A stretch of DNA of 64,000 nt from positions 4,138,501-4,202,500 of the forward strand of contig NZ_CP121445.1 in assembly GCF_029689925.1 (NCBI RefSeq), in the 5' to 3' direction. The notes beneath the pieces were generated by a model. That model did no database searches. It was not told the origin of the DNA and saw only the letters and a list, made by a program, of their open reading frames with translations. Position numbers and translations under genes: made by a program. Positions 24,255-34,018 of this stretch are shown here, one piece after another. Positions within the stretch are counted from its first letter, which is position 1; each line of letters starts with the position of its first letter. The DNA is from Anaerocolumna sp. AGMB13025 (GTDB taxonomy: Bacteria; Bacillota; Clostridia; Lachnospirales; Lachnospiraceae).

Positions 24255-25373
24255 TTAAAATTTATAAGCTTCTACATTTGCAGTAACACCTAAAGTAGGA
24301 TGACGACCGCCAGCAAATACAGCATAGTCGCCTATACTAAATGTACCAGCACCATACATATTAGTAATTAAGCTAGGTAAAGTATCTCTAACTAAAAAAG
24401 TATCAAAGTAGCAAGCTTCACCTGTTAAATCTATTTGGCCACTACCATATTGACCACCAGCAATAATAGCATAGTCATCTCTAGATACACTTGAAGAATA
24501 TCGTAAAGGTATATTCAAAGTTGTTGTAGCTATTCTTGTTAAATTGTAATCATACGCTGCTACTTGGTTTGTTATGGCATTTGACATAATACCACCAGCG
24601 AGTAGTATATAATTCTTAAGTGTTGCCCCTATACCTTGTTTATTTCCTGGTGATGAGAAAGCGACTTGCACACGGGCATTATCATACGCTACATTAAATG
24701 GGTCTTTAGAAAATACTGCATAATTAGGTGTACTTGCCACCATTGTGTCTCGTTGCCAAATATCATTAGCAGATACATCGGGTAAAGTCTGTGTAAGGAA
24801 ATTTTCTGCTACAGTATCAGCTGTACGTTGTGTTACCCCGTTATACGTACTACCGCCTATAAAAACGGTATAGGTGGTATTTCTTGCGACAGCCATTCCT
24901 CCTTTAGCTAAAGAAGTAGCCGCTATAGTTCTAATAAGCGATGGGTCATACCTAATCATACTAGCATAGTTAGAACTAGTGTCAGTCCATACACCACCAT
25001 AAAAACAAGCATAACCGCCTATACTAGCTGGAGTAATACCAGATCTATATTTAGTATCATATGCAGGTGCTGCAACTTTTACTAAGGAAGCATTATAAGC
25101 ATCTACACTCTTTGTAGGATATCCATTATTATCAGAACCGTTTGCAACCACAGCATAGGCGCCAGTAAAAGCTACAGAAGTACCAGCCGAAGCTACAGAC
25201 AAAGGTGTAACACTTGCTACTTTTTCTGGTGCACTATTAAAAAATAGTCTAGCAACACCATTAACTCCTATATAGCCTTTCTTTACTTTACGTGCTACCC
25301 CACCAACGCCATAATATAATTTACTTACTTTTCTTGCAGCTCCTCCAACTCCAAAATAAATCCCTTTTGCCAT
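24255..25373 (-). CDS. Putative tail-fibre/receptor-binding protein with Kelch-like repeats
   Basis: A 372-residue protein. The first 45 residues contain three repeats of Y.GVGG.ARKV. The remainder has repeated motifs of the form YA.(I/F).GG spaced about 45-60 residues (for example YACFYGGV, YTVFIGGS, YILLAGGI, YAIIAGGQ, YAVFAGGR), as in a beta-propeller built from Kelch-like blades. Small serine, threonine and alanine residues dominate. Position directly downstream of the collar-fibre gene suggests a host-binding tip. AGGAGG precedes the ATG. Confidence 0.7.
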   Translation of the reverse strand: MAKGIYFGVGGAARKVSKLYYGVGGVARKVKKGYIGVNGVARLFFNSAPEKVASVTPLSVASAGTSVAFTGAYAVVANGSDNNGYPTKSVDAYNASLVKVAAPAYDTKYRSGITPASIGGYACFYGGVWTDTSSNYASMIRYDPSLIRTIAATSLAKGGMAVARNTTYTVFIGGSTYNGVTQRTADTVAENFLTQTLPDVSANDIWQRDTMVASTPNYAVFSKDPFNVAYDNARVQVAFSSPGNKQGIGATLKNYILLAGGIMSNAITNQVAAYDYNLTRIATTTLNIPLRYSSSVSRDDYAIIAGGQYGSGQIDLTGEACYFDTFLVRDTLPSLITNMYGAGTFSIGDYAVFAGGRHPTLGVTANVEAYKF

Positions 25374-25385
25374 GGTTAGAACCTC

Positions 25386-26354
25386 CTATTCATACACTAT
25401 ACACAATACATTATTTGGGAGATATGTTGGAATAGTAGTTGATGTAAGGAGATGAATACCGTCTACTGTATCGGCATTATCTGCTCCATCAGCATAACCA
25501 ACTCTTACGCCATGGGTAACACCACCACCATTATAAATATCTAATCTAAATCGATTATCGCCATTAACATTATATTTAGGTGTGGCTGCATACTGAGTTC
25601 CGTGTGATCCTCCATCCTGCGCAAGAGAACCTAATTGATATGGTTGTAATCCACCAACTTTGTCAGCATTAGATGCATTACCCGCGCTGGTTGCATAATC
25701 TGCACTACCGCCATTTGCAGGTAAACTTGTAGGTAAACCTGTAATCATGGACGCGGGATGGCTAGTAGGATGAGTATAGACCGTATCAGTAAATTTTGCA
25801 TTTGCTGGTACATCCGATTCTACGGTATGGTTATTTACTTTTGGTGGATTACTGGCTGACTGAAAAGCCTGGTCTGCTTTTTGGCTAACTGCATCTAGTT
25901 CCGGCTTAGTCACATATACCAGTGATTCATCGATTGATGCGGTCACTGTGGCAGCATCACCTATCATAGCTGTTATACTTACAACCTTTTCAATGATTTC
26001 GGAAGTTTGCGGTGGTATGTATTCTGCCAGGGTACCGGCATTTCCATAGCAGTAAAGTATCTCCCCGATATCCGGATCCTGAGCGAATAAACCAATCTCA
26101 CGCCAATAAAAACCGGTGCTGATATCTTGATTACTGAATATACCTTTTATGGTTGCATAATTAGGCTTTCTTTTTATCTCATTTATAGGCAGTATTACTT
26201 TGGGATCTATTAACGCGGTAAGCGTTATTTGACTTTGCCCGCCTAATGAACCGGATCCCATAGCTAACTTAGTAAAATTCAAGGTCGTTCCTGCTTGTGC
26301 TTTCGCTTGAAGGGCGCGCCCCTTTTCTGTAAACAATATTGTACTAAAACTCAA
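25386..26354 (-). CDS. Phage tail-collar fibre protein
   Basis: The N-terminal 150 residues match the tail-collar fibre (DUF3751-type) domain: FTEKGRALQAKAQAGTTLNFT, MGSGSLGG and FYWREIGLFAQDP are typical. The C-terminal half is glycine- and asparagine-rich, with heptad-like 'NADKVGGLQPYQL' and 'NADTVDGIHL' motifs of fibre shafts. It attaches to the baseplate and carries or forms the fibre. The start is TTG with GGAGGG 7 nt upstream. Confidence 0.85.
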   Translation of the reverse strand: MSFSTILFTEKGRALQAKAQAGTTLNFTKLAMGSGSLGGQSQITLTALIDPKVILPINEIKRKPNYATIKGIFSNQDISTGFYWREIGLFAQDPDIGEILYCYGNAGTLAEYIPPQTSEIIEKVVSITAMIGDAATVTASIDESLVYVTKPELDAVSQKADQAFQSASNPPKVNNHTVESDVPANAKFTDTVYTHPTSHPASMITGLPTSLPANGGSADYATSAGNASNADKVGGLQPYQLGSLAQDGGSHGTQYAATPKYNVNGDNRFRLDIYNGGGVTHGVRVGYADGADNADTVDGIHLLTSTTIPTYLPNNVLCIVYE

Positions 26355-26357
26355 TCC

Positions 26358-26918
26358 TTATCCCTCCTGTCTTAATGTAATATAATCGCCAGTTTGTAAC
26401 GAAAATCCGTAATAAATATTCATGGAAGCACTCAAAGCAATTTCTACTGAATCTAAGATAGCAGTTTTCCGCTTTATCATGCTTATAACATCACCAAACT
26501 TCTGAAGGGAATCGCCTGTTATATTTGGATTATCTGTCACGATTTTAAAATGATGTGGTTCCCCACCATATTCATGCCATTCACTGACTTCTCCACCGAA
26601 TACCGCAGATACTAATTCATTTACCGCTGCAACTGTCCCAGCCTTCTGGTACCAGATTAATGTATTCGCTATTAAGTTCCTCTTCACGTCCACACTAAGA
26701 TCCGTTGAATAATACTGCGTGCGAAGTTCTGCTGCCAGGTAATCCAGTAAAGTTTCATCCACTTCCGGCAGGTTCGACCATATTTCAAGGCTTTTGCATC
26801 TATCCAGTATCTTTTTTACCTGCTTATCTACTGCATAGCAAACTGCTTTCACATGGTTATCCTTTTTCAAATAGTCCGGAAGTATGCTGACCAGTTCGCT
26901 TTCATAAAGACTAATCAT
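26358..26918 (-). CDS. Phage tail protein I (baseplate, P2 gpI-like)
   Basis: About 186 residues with the gpI-family pattern: LLPDYL-like start (VSILPDYLKKD), LDYLAAELRTQYY, RRNLI-like VKRNLIANTLIWYQKAGT and GGEVSEWHEYGG. It links baseplate to fibres in P2-like contractile tails. ATG at 26918 has GGAGGG 7 nt upstream; the TTG at 26924 is too near. It overlaps the baseplate J gene by 8 bp. Confidence 0.87.
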   Translation of the reverse strand: MISLYESELVSILPDYLKKDNHVKAVCYAVDKQVKKILDRCKSLEIWSNLPEVDETLLDYLAAELRTQYYSTDLSVDVKRNLIANTLIWYQKAGTVAAVNELVSAVFGGEVSEWHEYGGEPHHFKIVTDNPNITGDSLQKFGDVISMIKRKTAILDSVEIALSASMNIYYGFSLQTGDYITLRQEG

Positions 26919-28065
26919 CCTCAATCCCTCCGTAAGTGATGTTCACAGTACCTTCAATTGCGATAGAAGTATCATCAACAGTTGCAAATACCGGTGAAGT
27001 AAGTTCCATGCGCTTTACACCGGCTTTCATGAGCAAATACTGCAAATGGAACGGGTTAATATCCCTTCCTATCTTTTCTTTCTGCCATTTTACATACTCA
27101 CTCACTGCGGCTTCTACTGCACTTTGAATCACTGTTACATTATTTTTATCACTGCTGTTTATGTAATAGGTACCGGCTATATCATAACCAATCACAGTAG
27201 GAGCTGTTACCATGACTTTTTCCGTGAGTGGCTTTTTGTTGCCGTCATTTATGTAATCTTCAATTGATTGCAATAATTTGGCATCTGGAATTGCTCCATC
27301 TTTTAGCAGGATGATTACTTGTACTGTATCATCCGATGGAGTGATTACCTTTACATCTGATATCAAAGCACTGTATTGCCTTGCCCAAAATACATATGCA
27401 TCCTCCGGTCCTGCTGTGGAGTAAGAGCTGGGGGCTAAGAATATTTTCTGCCGGAAATCATCATCTGACATGATATCTTCCCCACCAGCGGATACCGATG
27501 TATTCATGACAGTTTCCACATAAGGAATCGGCTCTACCAAAACATTTAACTGTCCGATGGTATAACCATTTCCCACCGTACCGGTTGCCTGACACACCGC
27601 GCTTACGGTTACATCTGACATGCCTGGCGGGATTTCTGCATACTCTTCTGTTTCAAAGTAAACTCCATCACCAGCTGTTACCTGCGTGCCTTTTGGTATT
27701 GCAACTGTACTAGTCTGAAGGTCACTTAAGGTAAATTTAATCTGGCAAACTGCTGCCTTTTCCTCATTAATTTCTACTCCCCGGGTTGCCCCTAAATGAA
27801 GGAGATAATCACCGGAGGCATACCTTAATAAATTCATCTTCCCTGTCTTTTCAATATACTGATATGCCTGATAGATTTTCAAAGATGCCGCATTCATCAG
27901 GATCCGTAACTTGTCCAGTTCCCCCAGGGGTTCGTATTCTCCGGTCAGCTCGTAATACCGGTTCGTAAAATCGTTTATCATTTCATCCAATACGGTATCT
28001 GCGGTTATGCCATCGATAAAACTGATATCCGGTAGGCTGTTCAGTTTCTCAACATCACTCGCCAC
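26911..28065 (-). CDS. Baseplate J-like protein
   Basis: A 384-residue protein with the Mu gp47/P2 gpJ-type pattern: LRYASGDYLLHLGATRGV near residue 80, VAIPKGTQV, a GTVGNGYTIGQLN motif and GGEDIMSDDDFRQKI. It forms the baseplate wedge. The GTG start overlaps the preceding gp25-like gene by 11 bp. Confidence 0.92.
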   Translation of the reverse strand: MASDVEKLNSLPDISFIDGITADTVLDEMINDFTNRYYELTGEYEPLGELDKLRILMNAASLKIYQAYQYIEKTGKMNLLRYASGDYLLHLGATRGVEINEEKAAVCQIKFTLSDLQTSTVAIPKGTQVTAGDGVYFETEEYAEIPPGMSDVTVSAVCQATGTVGNGYTIGQLNVLVEPIPYVETVMNTSVSAGGEDIMSDDDFRQKIFLAPSSYSTAGPEDAYVFWARQYSALISDVKVITPSDDTVQVIILLKDGAIPDAKLLQSIEDYINDGNKKPLTEKVMVTAPTVIGYDIAGTYYINSSDKNNVTVIQSAVEAAVSEYVKWQKEKIGRDINPFHLQYLLMKAGVKRMELTSPVFATVDDTSIAIEGTVNITYGGIEDD

Positions 28066-28342
28066 GACTTATCACCACCTTTACTGTAATTTTCCCATCG
28101 TCATCTTGATTAAACAGGATGTCTGTCACTTTCAAGCCAAAATAAAGTCTGGTCTTTTTGATGATCTCAACTGCAAACATATTCTTTGCTACCTCAGTCG
28201 ACATGCTTAAAAACTCCATGTCAATTCCCTTTTCCCGTTCCATTGGAATGGATCCGACCGGAGTTTGGTAAAGAATTTTCAAATCATTGATTTCTGCTTC
28301 GGATATGTCCTCCGATGCTTCGATTTCTTCTACTTCATACAT
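28055..28342 (-). CDS. GPW/gp25-like baseplate wedge protein
   Basis: A 95-residue protein. ILYQTPVGSIPMEREKGIDMEFL corresponds to the core of the gp25/gpW lysozyme-like wedge family, and it lies directly upstream of gpJ, the conserved position. The enzyme activity of the family is usually absent and the role is structural. AGGAGG precedes the ATG. Confidence 0.8.
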   Translation of the reverse strand: MYEVEEIEASEDISEAEINDLKILYQTPVGSIPMEREKGIDMEFLSMSTEVAKNMFAVEIIKKTRLYFGLKVTDILFNQDDDGKITVKVVISRGE

Positions 28343-28361
28343 GGATACCTCCTATTATCTC

Positions 28362-29042
28362 CTATTTATTTTTACTTGGATTAATCCAAGATCCGGGGGA
28401 GCCTTTGACCTTTGTAACATTTACCATGCCGTTTGCCAGATTAAAAATGTAATAAGTTCCCGGATACACTTTTCCGGTCCGGTTCGTGGCTTGCAGGTTT
28501 TTCGCCTCCATGGAGGTGTAATATCCGGTCAATAACGCGACTACTTTATAGGATCCACCCACTACCAGGCTACTCACGGTTGCTTTAGGGGTAGCTAAAT
28601 AGGTTTTCGTTTTCGTGGTCTTTGATGCTTCTTTCTTTTTGGGGTTATCTGTTACATATTCCGATAGCGTAATAGACAGGTTTGCCGTAAGCAGTTCGCC
28701 TTTGTTTAAAAAGTCTTTCCAGTCTTCGGATATGCTTTCTATCTTCCACTCATATTTCCCCACCTGCTGCCCGCCAATCACTAGCATGTCGTGATGCCCG
28801 CTGTCTACGAGCTTCCCCCAGCGTTCGATTTCTTCCCTTGGTTTTACACCAAGGCTTGCATCCAGGAATATATCTAAGGTAATCGTTTCAAGGCCGGTAC
28901 CGGTAAACTCTGATAACGGTTTGTTATTATACCTGGTATGCTCTTTCCATTCCGCTGATCTGGTATGTTTAAAATTATTGAAGGAATACGCCTTTTTTCT
29001 GCTTACGGTAAAATAGACTTTTCCAAAATGCCCAACGCTCAT
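28362..29042 (-). CDS. Phage tail protein, P2 gpU-like
   Basis: The first 130 residues match the gpU family (FNNFKHTRSAEWKEHTR, then FTGTGLETITLDIFLDASLGV and GKYEWKIESISEDW). A C-terminal extension of about 90 residues (from TVSSLVVGGSYKVVALL, with GKVYPGTYYIF) looks like a small beta-rich SH3-type add-on that ordinary gpU lacks. It probably works in tail or baseplate assembly. The start overlaps the stop of the previous gene. Confidence 0.8.
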   Translation of the reverse strand: MSVGHFGKVYFTVSRKKAYSFNNFKHTRSAEWKEHTRYNNKPLSEFTGTGLETITLDIFLDASLGVKPREEIERWGKLVDSGHHDMLVIGGQQVGKYEWKIESISEDWKDFLNKGELLTANLSITLSEYVTDNPKKKEASKTTKTKTYLATPKATVSSLVVGGSYKVVALLTGYYTSMEAKNLQATNRTGKVYPGTYYIFNLANGMVNVTKVKGSPGSWINPSKNK

Positions 29043-29401
29043 GTGCCACCTTCTTGTCTAAATTCCCCCTGTACTATGATGTGTTCTGCTTTTATGGTAA
29101 GGGTTTTGGTACTCTTATCGTATTCGGCAAATGCGTCAACATCATAGTCCTTACGGATAATATTCTTATTACCCTTTTTTGGGGGATTGTTTATGTTAAA
29201 TGGCTTACCCAGAACAAAGCCCTGGGTATTATCCAAAAATACAGCCAATACCATATCTCCTATGGCTGGCGGAGCATATTCAAAACTTAATAGCGGCAGA
29301 TCAAAGGAAACCGAATCATCTCTATCTTCCTGTACAATTTTGACGGTACCTTCTGCATAATTTACACTTGTTACGGTACCGATCCGGATTAAATCATTCA
29401 T
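29039..29401 (-). CDS. Phage baseplate assembly protein V-like (spike hub)
   Basis: About 120 residues with an OB-fold N-terminal region (RIGTVTSVNYAEGTVKIVQED, then PPAIGDMVLAVFLDNTQGFVLG), as in P2 gpV / phage baseplate V spike proteins. A shorter C-terminus than P2 gpV suggests a small spike. The start is uncertain: ATG at 29401 or TTG at 29410, both with weak ribosome sites. Confidence 0.75.
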   Translation of the reverse strand: MNDLIRIGTVTSVNYAEGTVKIVQEDRDDSVSFDLPLLSFEYAPPAIGDMVLAVFLDNTQGFVLGKPFNINNPPKKGNKNIIRKDYDVDAFAEYDKSTKTLTIKAEHIIVQGEFRQEGGT

Positions 29402-29424
29402 TTTTATCAACTCACAATCTCAAT

Positions 29425-30423
29425 TTATTTACTTTTTACCTGGTGCATCTGTAGATTCACGGTGTAGCCGCCGGTTAGTGTATGTACTGCTTTGTCAATG
29501 TAATATTTCCCATTGAACTTTCCGAAGCCGGTAATGTGAAAGCAGGTACCGGCTAGATAGTTCACATCACCCTTTAAGTTCAGGTTTATTGTGCGTGCAT
29601 CTTTATTACTTTTTCTTAGTCTGGCTTTTGCTTTGATTTCTGCATCAGCCAGGCTGTCTGCTTTTTCATTTATCTTTAAGATACGGTTGCCCTTGGTTTC
29701 CATGTATTTATAGGTAAATGTTTTATTGCTTTTGGCAACCTTGTATTTTATGGTGACACCATTGTATTTACCGACCAAGGTACCGTTTAAGTTGTAGGTT
29801 TCACAGTTTGTTTTATCTATGGTTCCGATTGCGGCTTTCTTTTCATAGCTCTCTTCGTGAAAGATTACTAACCTGGAATTGTATATTTTCTTTGCAAGAC
29901 CGTAGCTTTCACATAACCGAAATAAAAAAGAAATATCCGTTTCGTTGGACTGTTCCAGCTTATCGATTTTATACGCTTCTGCGTCATAATAGAGTGTGAT
30001 ACCTGCTGTTTTGGCAATTGTGGAAGCAATGCCTTTTAACGTGGTTTTACTCCATGTTTTACTTTTGGTCGTAGATGCAACGTCACTATCTATTGGACAG
30101 GAAATGGCATTTAGGTTAAAGGTATCCGGAGGACCTTGGAGAGTAAAGTCATCGATTAAGAATTTCCCGCATTTTAGCTGCCTGTTGTCCCCTGGGGAGT
30201 TCCAGTCTATAATTTGTATGGTCGATTCAATGTAATCCCCTTCGGCTGGGAACCAAGCGTTAATCCATTTATGTTTCGTTTCAGACAAAACAATAGCGAG
30301 TGTATCCATTTCTCCACTCGCTACGTCTGTATATGTAAAACTTTCCAGTTGATTAGTAATTGCAGTTGTAACATTTTTACCATTGTAAGATAGTGACAGT
30401 GATGTTCTCCTTGGGCTGTTCAT
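29425..30423 (-). CDS. Phage late control gpD-like / XkdQ baseplate hub protein
   Basis: About 332 residues of the P2 gpD / Mu gp44 hub family: an N-terminal beta domain with SFTYTDVASGEMDTLAI, a central ISFLFRLCESYGL motif, and a C-terminal domain ending GGYTVNLQM. With gpV it forms the hub on which the tail tube is built. ATG at 30423 has GGAGG 5 nt upstream and overlaps the gpX stop; the TTG at 30435 is less likely. Confidence 0.85.
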   Translation of the reverse strand: MNSPRRTSLSLSYNGKNVTTAITNQLESFTYTDVASGEMDTLAIVLSETKHKWINAWFPAEGDYIESTIQIIDWNSPGDNRQLKCGKFLIDDFTLQGPPDTFNLNAISCPIDSDVASTTKSKTWSKTTLKGIASTIAKTAGITLYYDAEAYKIDKLEQSNETDISFLFRLCESYGLAKKIYNSRLVIFHEESYEKKAAIGTIDKTNCETYNLNGTLVGKYNGVTIKYKVAKSNKTFTYKYMETKGNRILKINEKADSLADAEIKAKARLRKSNKDARTINLNLKGDVNYLAGTCFHITGFGKFNGKYYIDKAVHTLTGGYTVNLQMHQVKSK

Positions 30424-30623
30424 TATTTCCTCCAATCCGGTAGTTCATCGGTTTCTTCCTCGGTAAGTTCTGGTACCATAATTTCTATTCCGGCACTAAA
30501 GATAAAGGTGTCCAGAAGATTATAGTTACTCTGCATCAATAATCCGATATGCTTTGATGTGCCGTAAACCTTATAAGAGATTAAGTCCCAGGTATCTCCT
30601 TGAACGGTAGTATATATACTCAT
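30423..30623 (-). CDS. Phage tail protein X-like (LysM)
   Basis: A 66-residue protein with a LysM-type core (TTVQGDTWDLISYKVYGT) and a C-terminal FSAGIEIMVPELTEEE. It corresponds to P2 gpX, a small tail-completion or hub protein. Its ATG follows AGGAGG-like GGGAGG and overlaps the tape-measure stop by 4 bp. Confidence 0.85.
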   Translation of the reverse strand: MSIYTTVQGDTWDLISYKVYGTSKHIGLLMQSNYNLLDTFIFSAGIEIMVPELTEEETDELPDWRK

Positions 30624-33600
30624 CGTTTACCTCCCATGCTGACTCTTCCTTTACCCTTTTCATATTGTTCCATCATATAATTAAAATGTTCCTGTGACAT
30701 TGTAACTGCCTGCTTGACCTTTTCAGCATCAGCACCTTTATCTACTTTAATATTGTATTCAATATTAAATGTAGGAGCATTGGTAACGCTGCTGTTCGAT
30801 GACGTACTATTTACCAACTGCTGATACGATTCCGGAATCGAAATTCCTCTGTTCTTATACTCATTGCTTAGGTCAAACATGCCAAGGATTTGACCTGCTG
30901 TATACCATAACTTTATCGCATTCTCAGACCCGTCTAATGGTATAGCTGCTTCTGGACCCTCTTCTGCAAATGTCGTTAATATAGGATGTGTCACAATGGA
31001 TCCTTTTGCATTACTTTTAACGTCCCCCAGTTTCCATGAAGGTAATTTAGACTTGGACTGCATCGTATCAAGTATACCTGATAATTTATTGTTCGTGGTT
31101 ACCTCAGGCGTTATGTTTATTGGCAAAGTCACACTAAGCGGTTTTGATAATAGCTCTCTTAAAGAATCTTTGATATGGTTTCCTGCATCTGTCCCATATT
31201 TTTCAAACTCCGGGTAGTTTTCTTTTAATGACCAGTTCATCGAATCAGACATGTTATCCCAGTAGGTTTGTGTCTGCGTTTTCAATCCTTCTGATTCCGC
31301 GAAGGAATTTCCTATTGCTGATTTTACCTGATCTAAGTTTCCCGTCAGGGCACCGATGAAAGAACTATTTTTTATAGCTGTATCTAGTTCATCCGGTATC
31401 AAGCCATTACTAGATGAATACTCTGCTGCTAAATCTTTTAACTGTGTCTGTGCCGATTCAAGAGAAGAAAATAACTGCTTAATAGCGAGCTTGTCATCCT
31501 CATCAAGAATATTTCCTGCGTCTTTCGCAAGGCCTGAATAAAAGTCTGCCAGGTCTTTTCCATATAACCCTTTTAAATTTCCTTTGTTTTCTTCTATCAA
31601 ACTATCTAGGTCGGGTAATGCAGACCCAAATATGTCCGAATATGCCTTTGTTATCGTACTGTACTGAAAGTTAAAGGATTTCCCGACCAGCTCTCCGACT
31701 TGGTCACGATATTTTTCTTTTGCCATACTGACAGCATTATCATATTCATCCTTGGTAAGATCCCCCTGGTTAAAGGCTGCTGAAAATGATTGCAGTGTAT
31801 CTGATAAAGCCTCAATATACCCTTTTTTTGTTTCCTCAACTTGTTCATTTAATTCAGTTTGAAGATTCTGAAAACTTTCGGGGGTTAGATTTGTACCATA
31901 ATCAGTTTCCAGTGCAGTCATTTTGGCGTCCAGCTTCGCATCTGCCATCTGTTCTTTAATCTCAGCCATCTGCTGCATATAATCCGATATTACTTTGGAT
32001 TCATCGATACTTAATAGCCCGTCCGAGAATGCCTCATTGACTGCTTTCTGGAGGTCTTCTCCCAGGCTTTGGACTGTTTTATAATTGGTATTATAAAATG
32101 CATCCATTTTGGTTCGGATACCGTCGCCTGCTTTACTTCCATCCAGAAACAGATCCATATTAATGTCTAATTTATATCGATCTTCCAGTAATAAATTTTG
32201 TGTATCGCTGATAAAATCAGTGATATCCCTTTTGTACAGTCCCTGCTCTTCCTCGGATAAAGCCAGCCCTATATTCACTTTCCAGTTAAATTTCTTTAGT
32301 TCTTTCATGGAATCATCAATCGTATCCTTCAATGAATCTAAGGTATCTGACATTTCTAATGATTCCGATAATTTCCCAAGATTATTACTTTTTATGATGT
32401 CGGATGCTGCAGTATCAATATCTTCAAGGGACAGCGTTATATCACCGAATCTTTGATCCAGGTTTGCTTCTTTTAACTCATTTTTTGCACTGGAAATACT
32501 GGTTGCAAGAAATGCGATTGATCCGGCTGTCGCACCAATAGCGAGTGCCCATGGATTTGTTATGATACCTTTTAAAAGCTTTAATGGGCTGCCTGCATGA
32601 TCAAGATTTTTTACTATCTCGCCAATATTTTTTCCTAATTTATAGGTAACAAGATAGGTTCCGGTGGATTTAAGAAAGTTTGGTATCAAATCCGGATTAT
32701 CCTCCAATAAGTGAATGACTGGTTTTAACCCAGATAAAAATTCCTTACTACCTTTAGCAAAGGATTTCAGTCCGTACACTGCATCCGGAAGGTACTCCTG
32801 AAACGTATCGGTGATGCCTTCCACCGCTTTATTAATCTCTGGTGCGCTCTCTTCCACAAAGTTTCCAAACATCTTCGCCAAATTCCCGGTTGTCTCAGAA
32901 GCCATTGTAGAAAGCGGCAACAACGTATCACCTATTTTAATCTGCATTGCCTTAATCTTATTATCTCTTAATACATCAACATTGGCAGCCGTAGAGGAAG
33001 CAGAGATGTATTCCTGTTCCATGCTGCCGGCATACAGGGCAGAGTCACCGACTTTCTTAAATTGTTCTTTCAGATTATCCAGATTCGCTACTAACGGAGC
33101 AATGGAAGCCAGTGATTCACTTCCGAATAAATTCTTCATGATAGCGGTCTGTTTATCTTTATCCAGTTTATTGATTCTCTCTAAAACATCAAGGATCGTT
33201 CCCTGGGAATCCGTCTGCATTGCTTTTGAAACTTTACCGGCTTCCAAGCCCAGTTCTTTAAATGTTTCAGCTTGCTTTTTCGTTGCGCTTTCACCAGAGA
33301 CTAAAGCCAGTGAAAAGTTCTTTATACCGGTGGCTGCTACCTCAGGAGCGACTTTCGTCATGGATGCTGACAGTGCTGCTACGCTTGCGGCGGAGATACC
33401 GGCTGTATTGGCCAGTGCACCAACTCTGGTAACCACATCACTTATTTTAAGAGCATTTTCTGATGTTGTATTGCCTAAATAGTTTATTTGGTCAGCTAGG
33501 GTAACTACACCGCTCTGATCGAGCTTTAGTGCGGTTCTCCAGGCTGCCATCCAGTCCCCTGCCTGTTCTGCCGTGGCATCAAAGGCAACACCCATTTTGG

Positions 33601-34018
33601 TAGCATCTTCAGCAAATTCGGCAAGCTCATTTTTTGCGATATTGGATTGCCCTGCCGCTTCCATGATCGCTGCGATATCTTCCGCTGTCTTTGGCAGGTT
33701 CTCACTCATGTCCAGGATGGAATCTTTCATTTCATAATAGGATTTCGTTACCTTGCCATTTGCGTCCTTAAGACCGTCCACGACCTTTGCAACGCCAGCC
33801 ATGGAAGACTGCATTTCCTTGGAAGCTTCCGTTGTTTCGTCAAAGAAATCTTTAATCTTAATAGATGTAAAAGCAGTAGCTGCAATACCCGCTACTGCTT
33901 TCATTGTTGATCCTACAGAATCTAGTTTTCTATTAATTTCACTGACGCTTTTACTAAGGGAGTTATCTACCTTTCCACCGATAGCTATTTGGAGTTCATA
34001 TTCAGTTCTTTTTGCCAA
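30620..34018 (-). CDS. Phage tail tape measure protein
   Basis: The 1132-residue length ruler of the tail. The N-terminal 350 residues match the TP901/P2-type tape-measure domain (AGQSNIAKNELAEFAEDATKM, followed by an ALANTAGISAASVAALSASM segment). The middle contains hydrophobic stretches and long helices, and the C-terminus has AEEGPEAAIPLDG, a common tape-measure motif. The start is TTG at 34018 with GGAGGAGG 8 nt upstream, inside the end of the frameshifted chaperone frame. At about 1.5 angstrom per residue it predicts a tail of roughly 170 nm. Confidence 0.92.
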   Translation of the reverse strand: MAKRTEYELQIAIGGKVDNSLSKSVSEINRKLDSVGSTMKAVAGIAATAFTSIKIKDFFDETTEASKEMQSSMAGVAKVVDGLKDANGKVTKSYYEMKDSILDMSENLPKTAEDIAAIMEAAGQSNIAKNELAEFAEDATKMGVAFDATAEQAGDWMAAWRTALKLDQSGVVTLADQINYLGNTTSENALKISDVVTRVGALANTAGISAASVAALSASMTKVAPEVAATGIKNFSLALVSGESATKKQAETFKELGLEAGKVSKAMQTDSQGTILDVLERINKLDKDKQTAIMKNLFGSESLASIAPLVANLDNLKEQFKKVGDSALYAGSMEQEYISASSTAANVDVLRDNKIKAMQIKIGDTLLPLSTMASETTGNLAKMFGNFVEESAPEINKAVEGITDTFQEYLPDAVYGLKSFAKGSKEFLSGLKPVIHLLEDNPDLIPNFLKSTGTYLVTYKLGKNIGEIVKNLDHAGSPLKLLKGIITNPWALAIGATAGSIAFLATSISSAKNELKEANLDQRFGDITLSLEDIDTAASDIIKSNNLGKLSESLEMSDTLDSLKDTIDDSMKELKKFNWKVNIGLALSEEEQGLYKRDITDFISDTQNLLLEDRYKLDINMDLFLDGSKAGDGIRTKMDAFYNTNYKTVQSLGEDLQKAVNEAFSDGLLSIDESKVISDYMQQMAEIKEQMADAKLDAKMTALETDYGTNLTPESFQNLQTELNEQVEETKKGYIEALSDTLQSFSAAFNQGDLTKDEYDNAVSMAKEKYRDQVGELVGKSFNFQYSTITKAYSDIFGSALPDLDSLIEENKGNLKGLYGKDLADFYSGLAKDAGNILDEDDKLAIKQLFSSLESAQTQLKDLAAEYSSSNGLIPDELDTAIKNSSFIGALTGNLDQVKSAIGNSFAESEGLKTQTQTYWDNMSDSMNWSLKENYPEFEKYGTDAGNHIKDSLRELLSKPLSVTLPINITPEVTTNNKLSGILDTMQSKSKLPSWKLGDVKSNAKGSIVTHPILTTFAEEGPEAAIPLDGSENAIKLWYTAGQILGMFDLSNEYKNRGISIPESYQQLVNSTSSNSSVTNAPTFNIEYNIKVDKGADAEKVKQAVTMSQEHFNYMMEQYEKGKGRVSMGGKR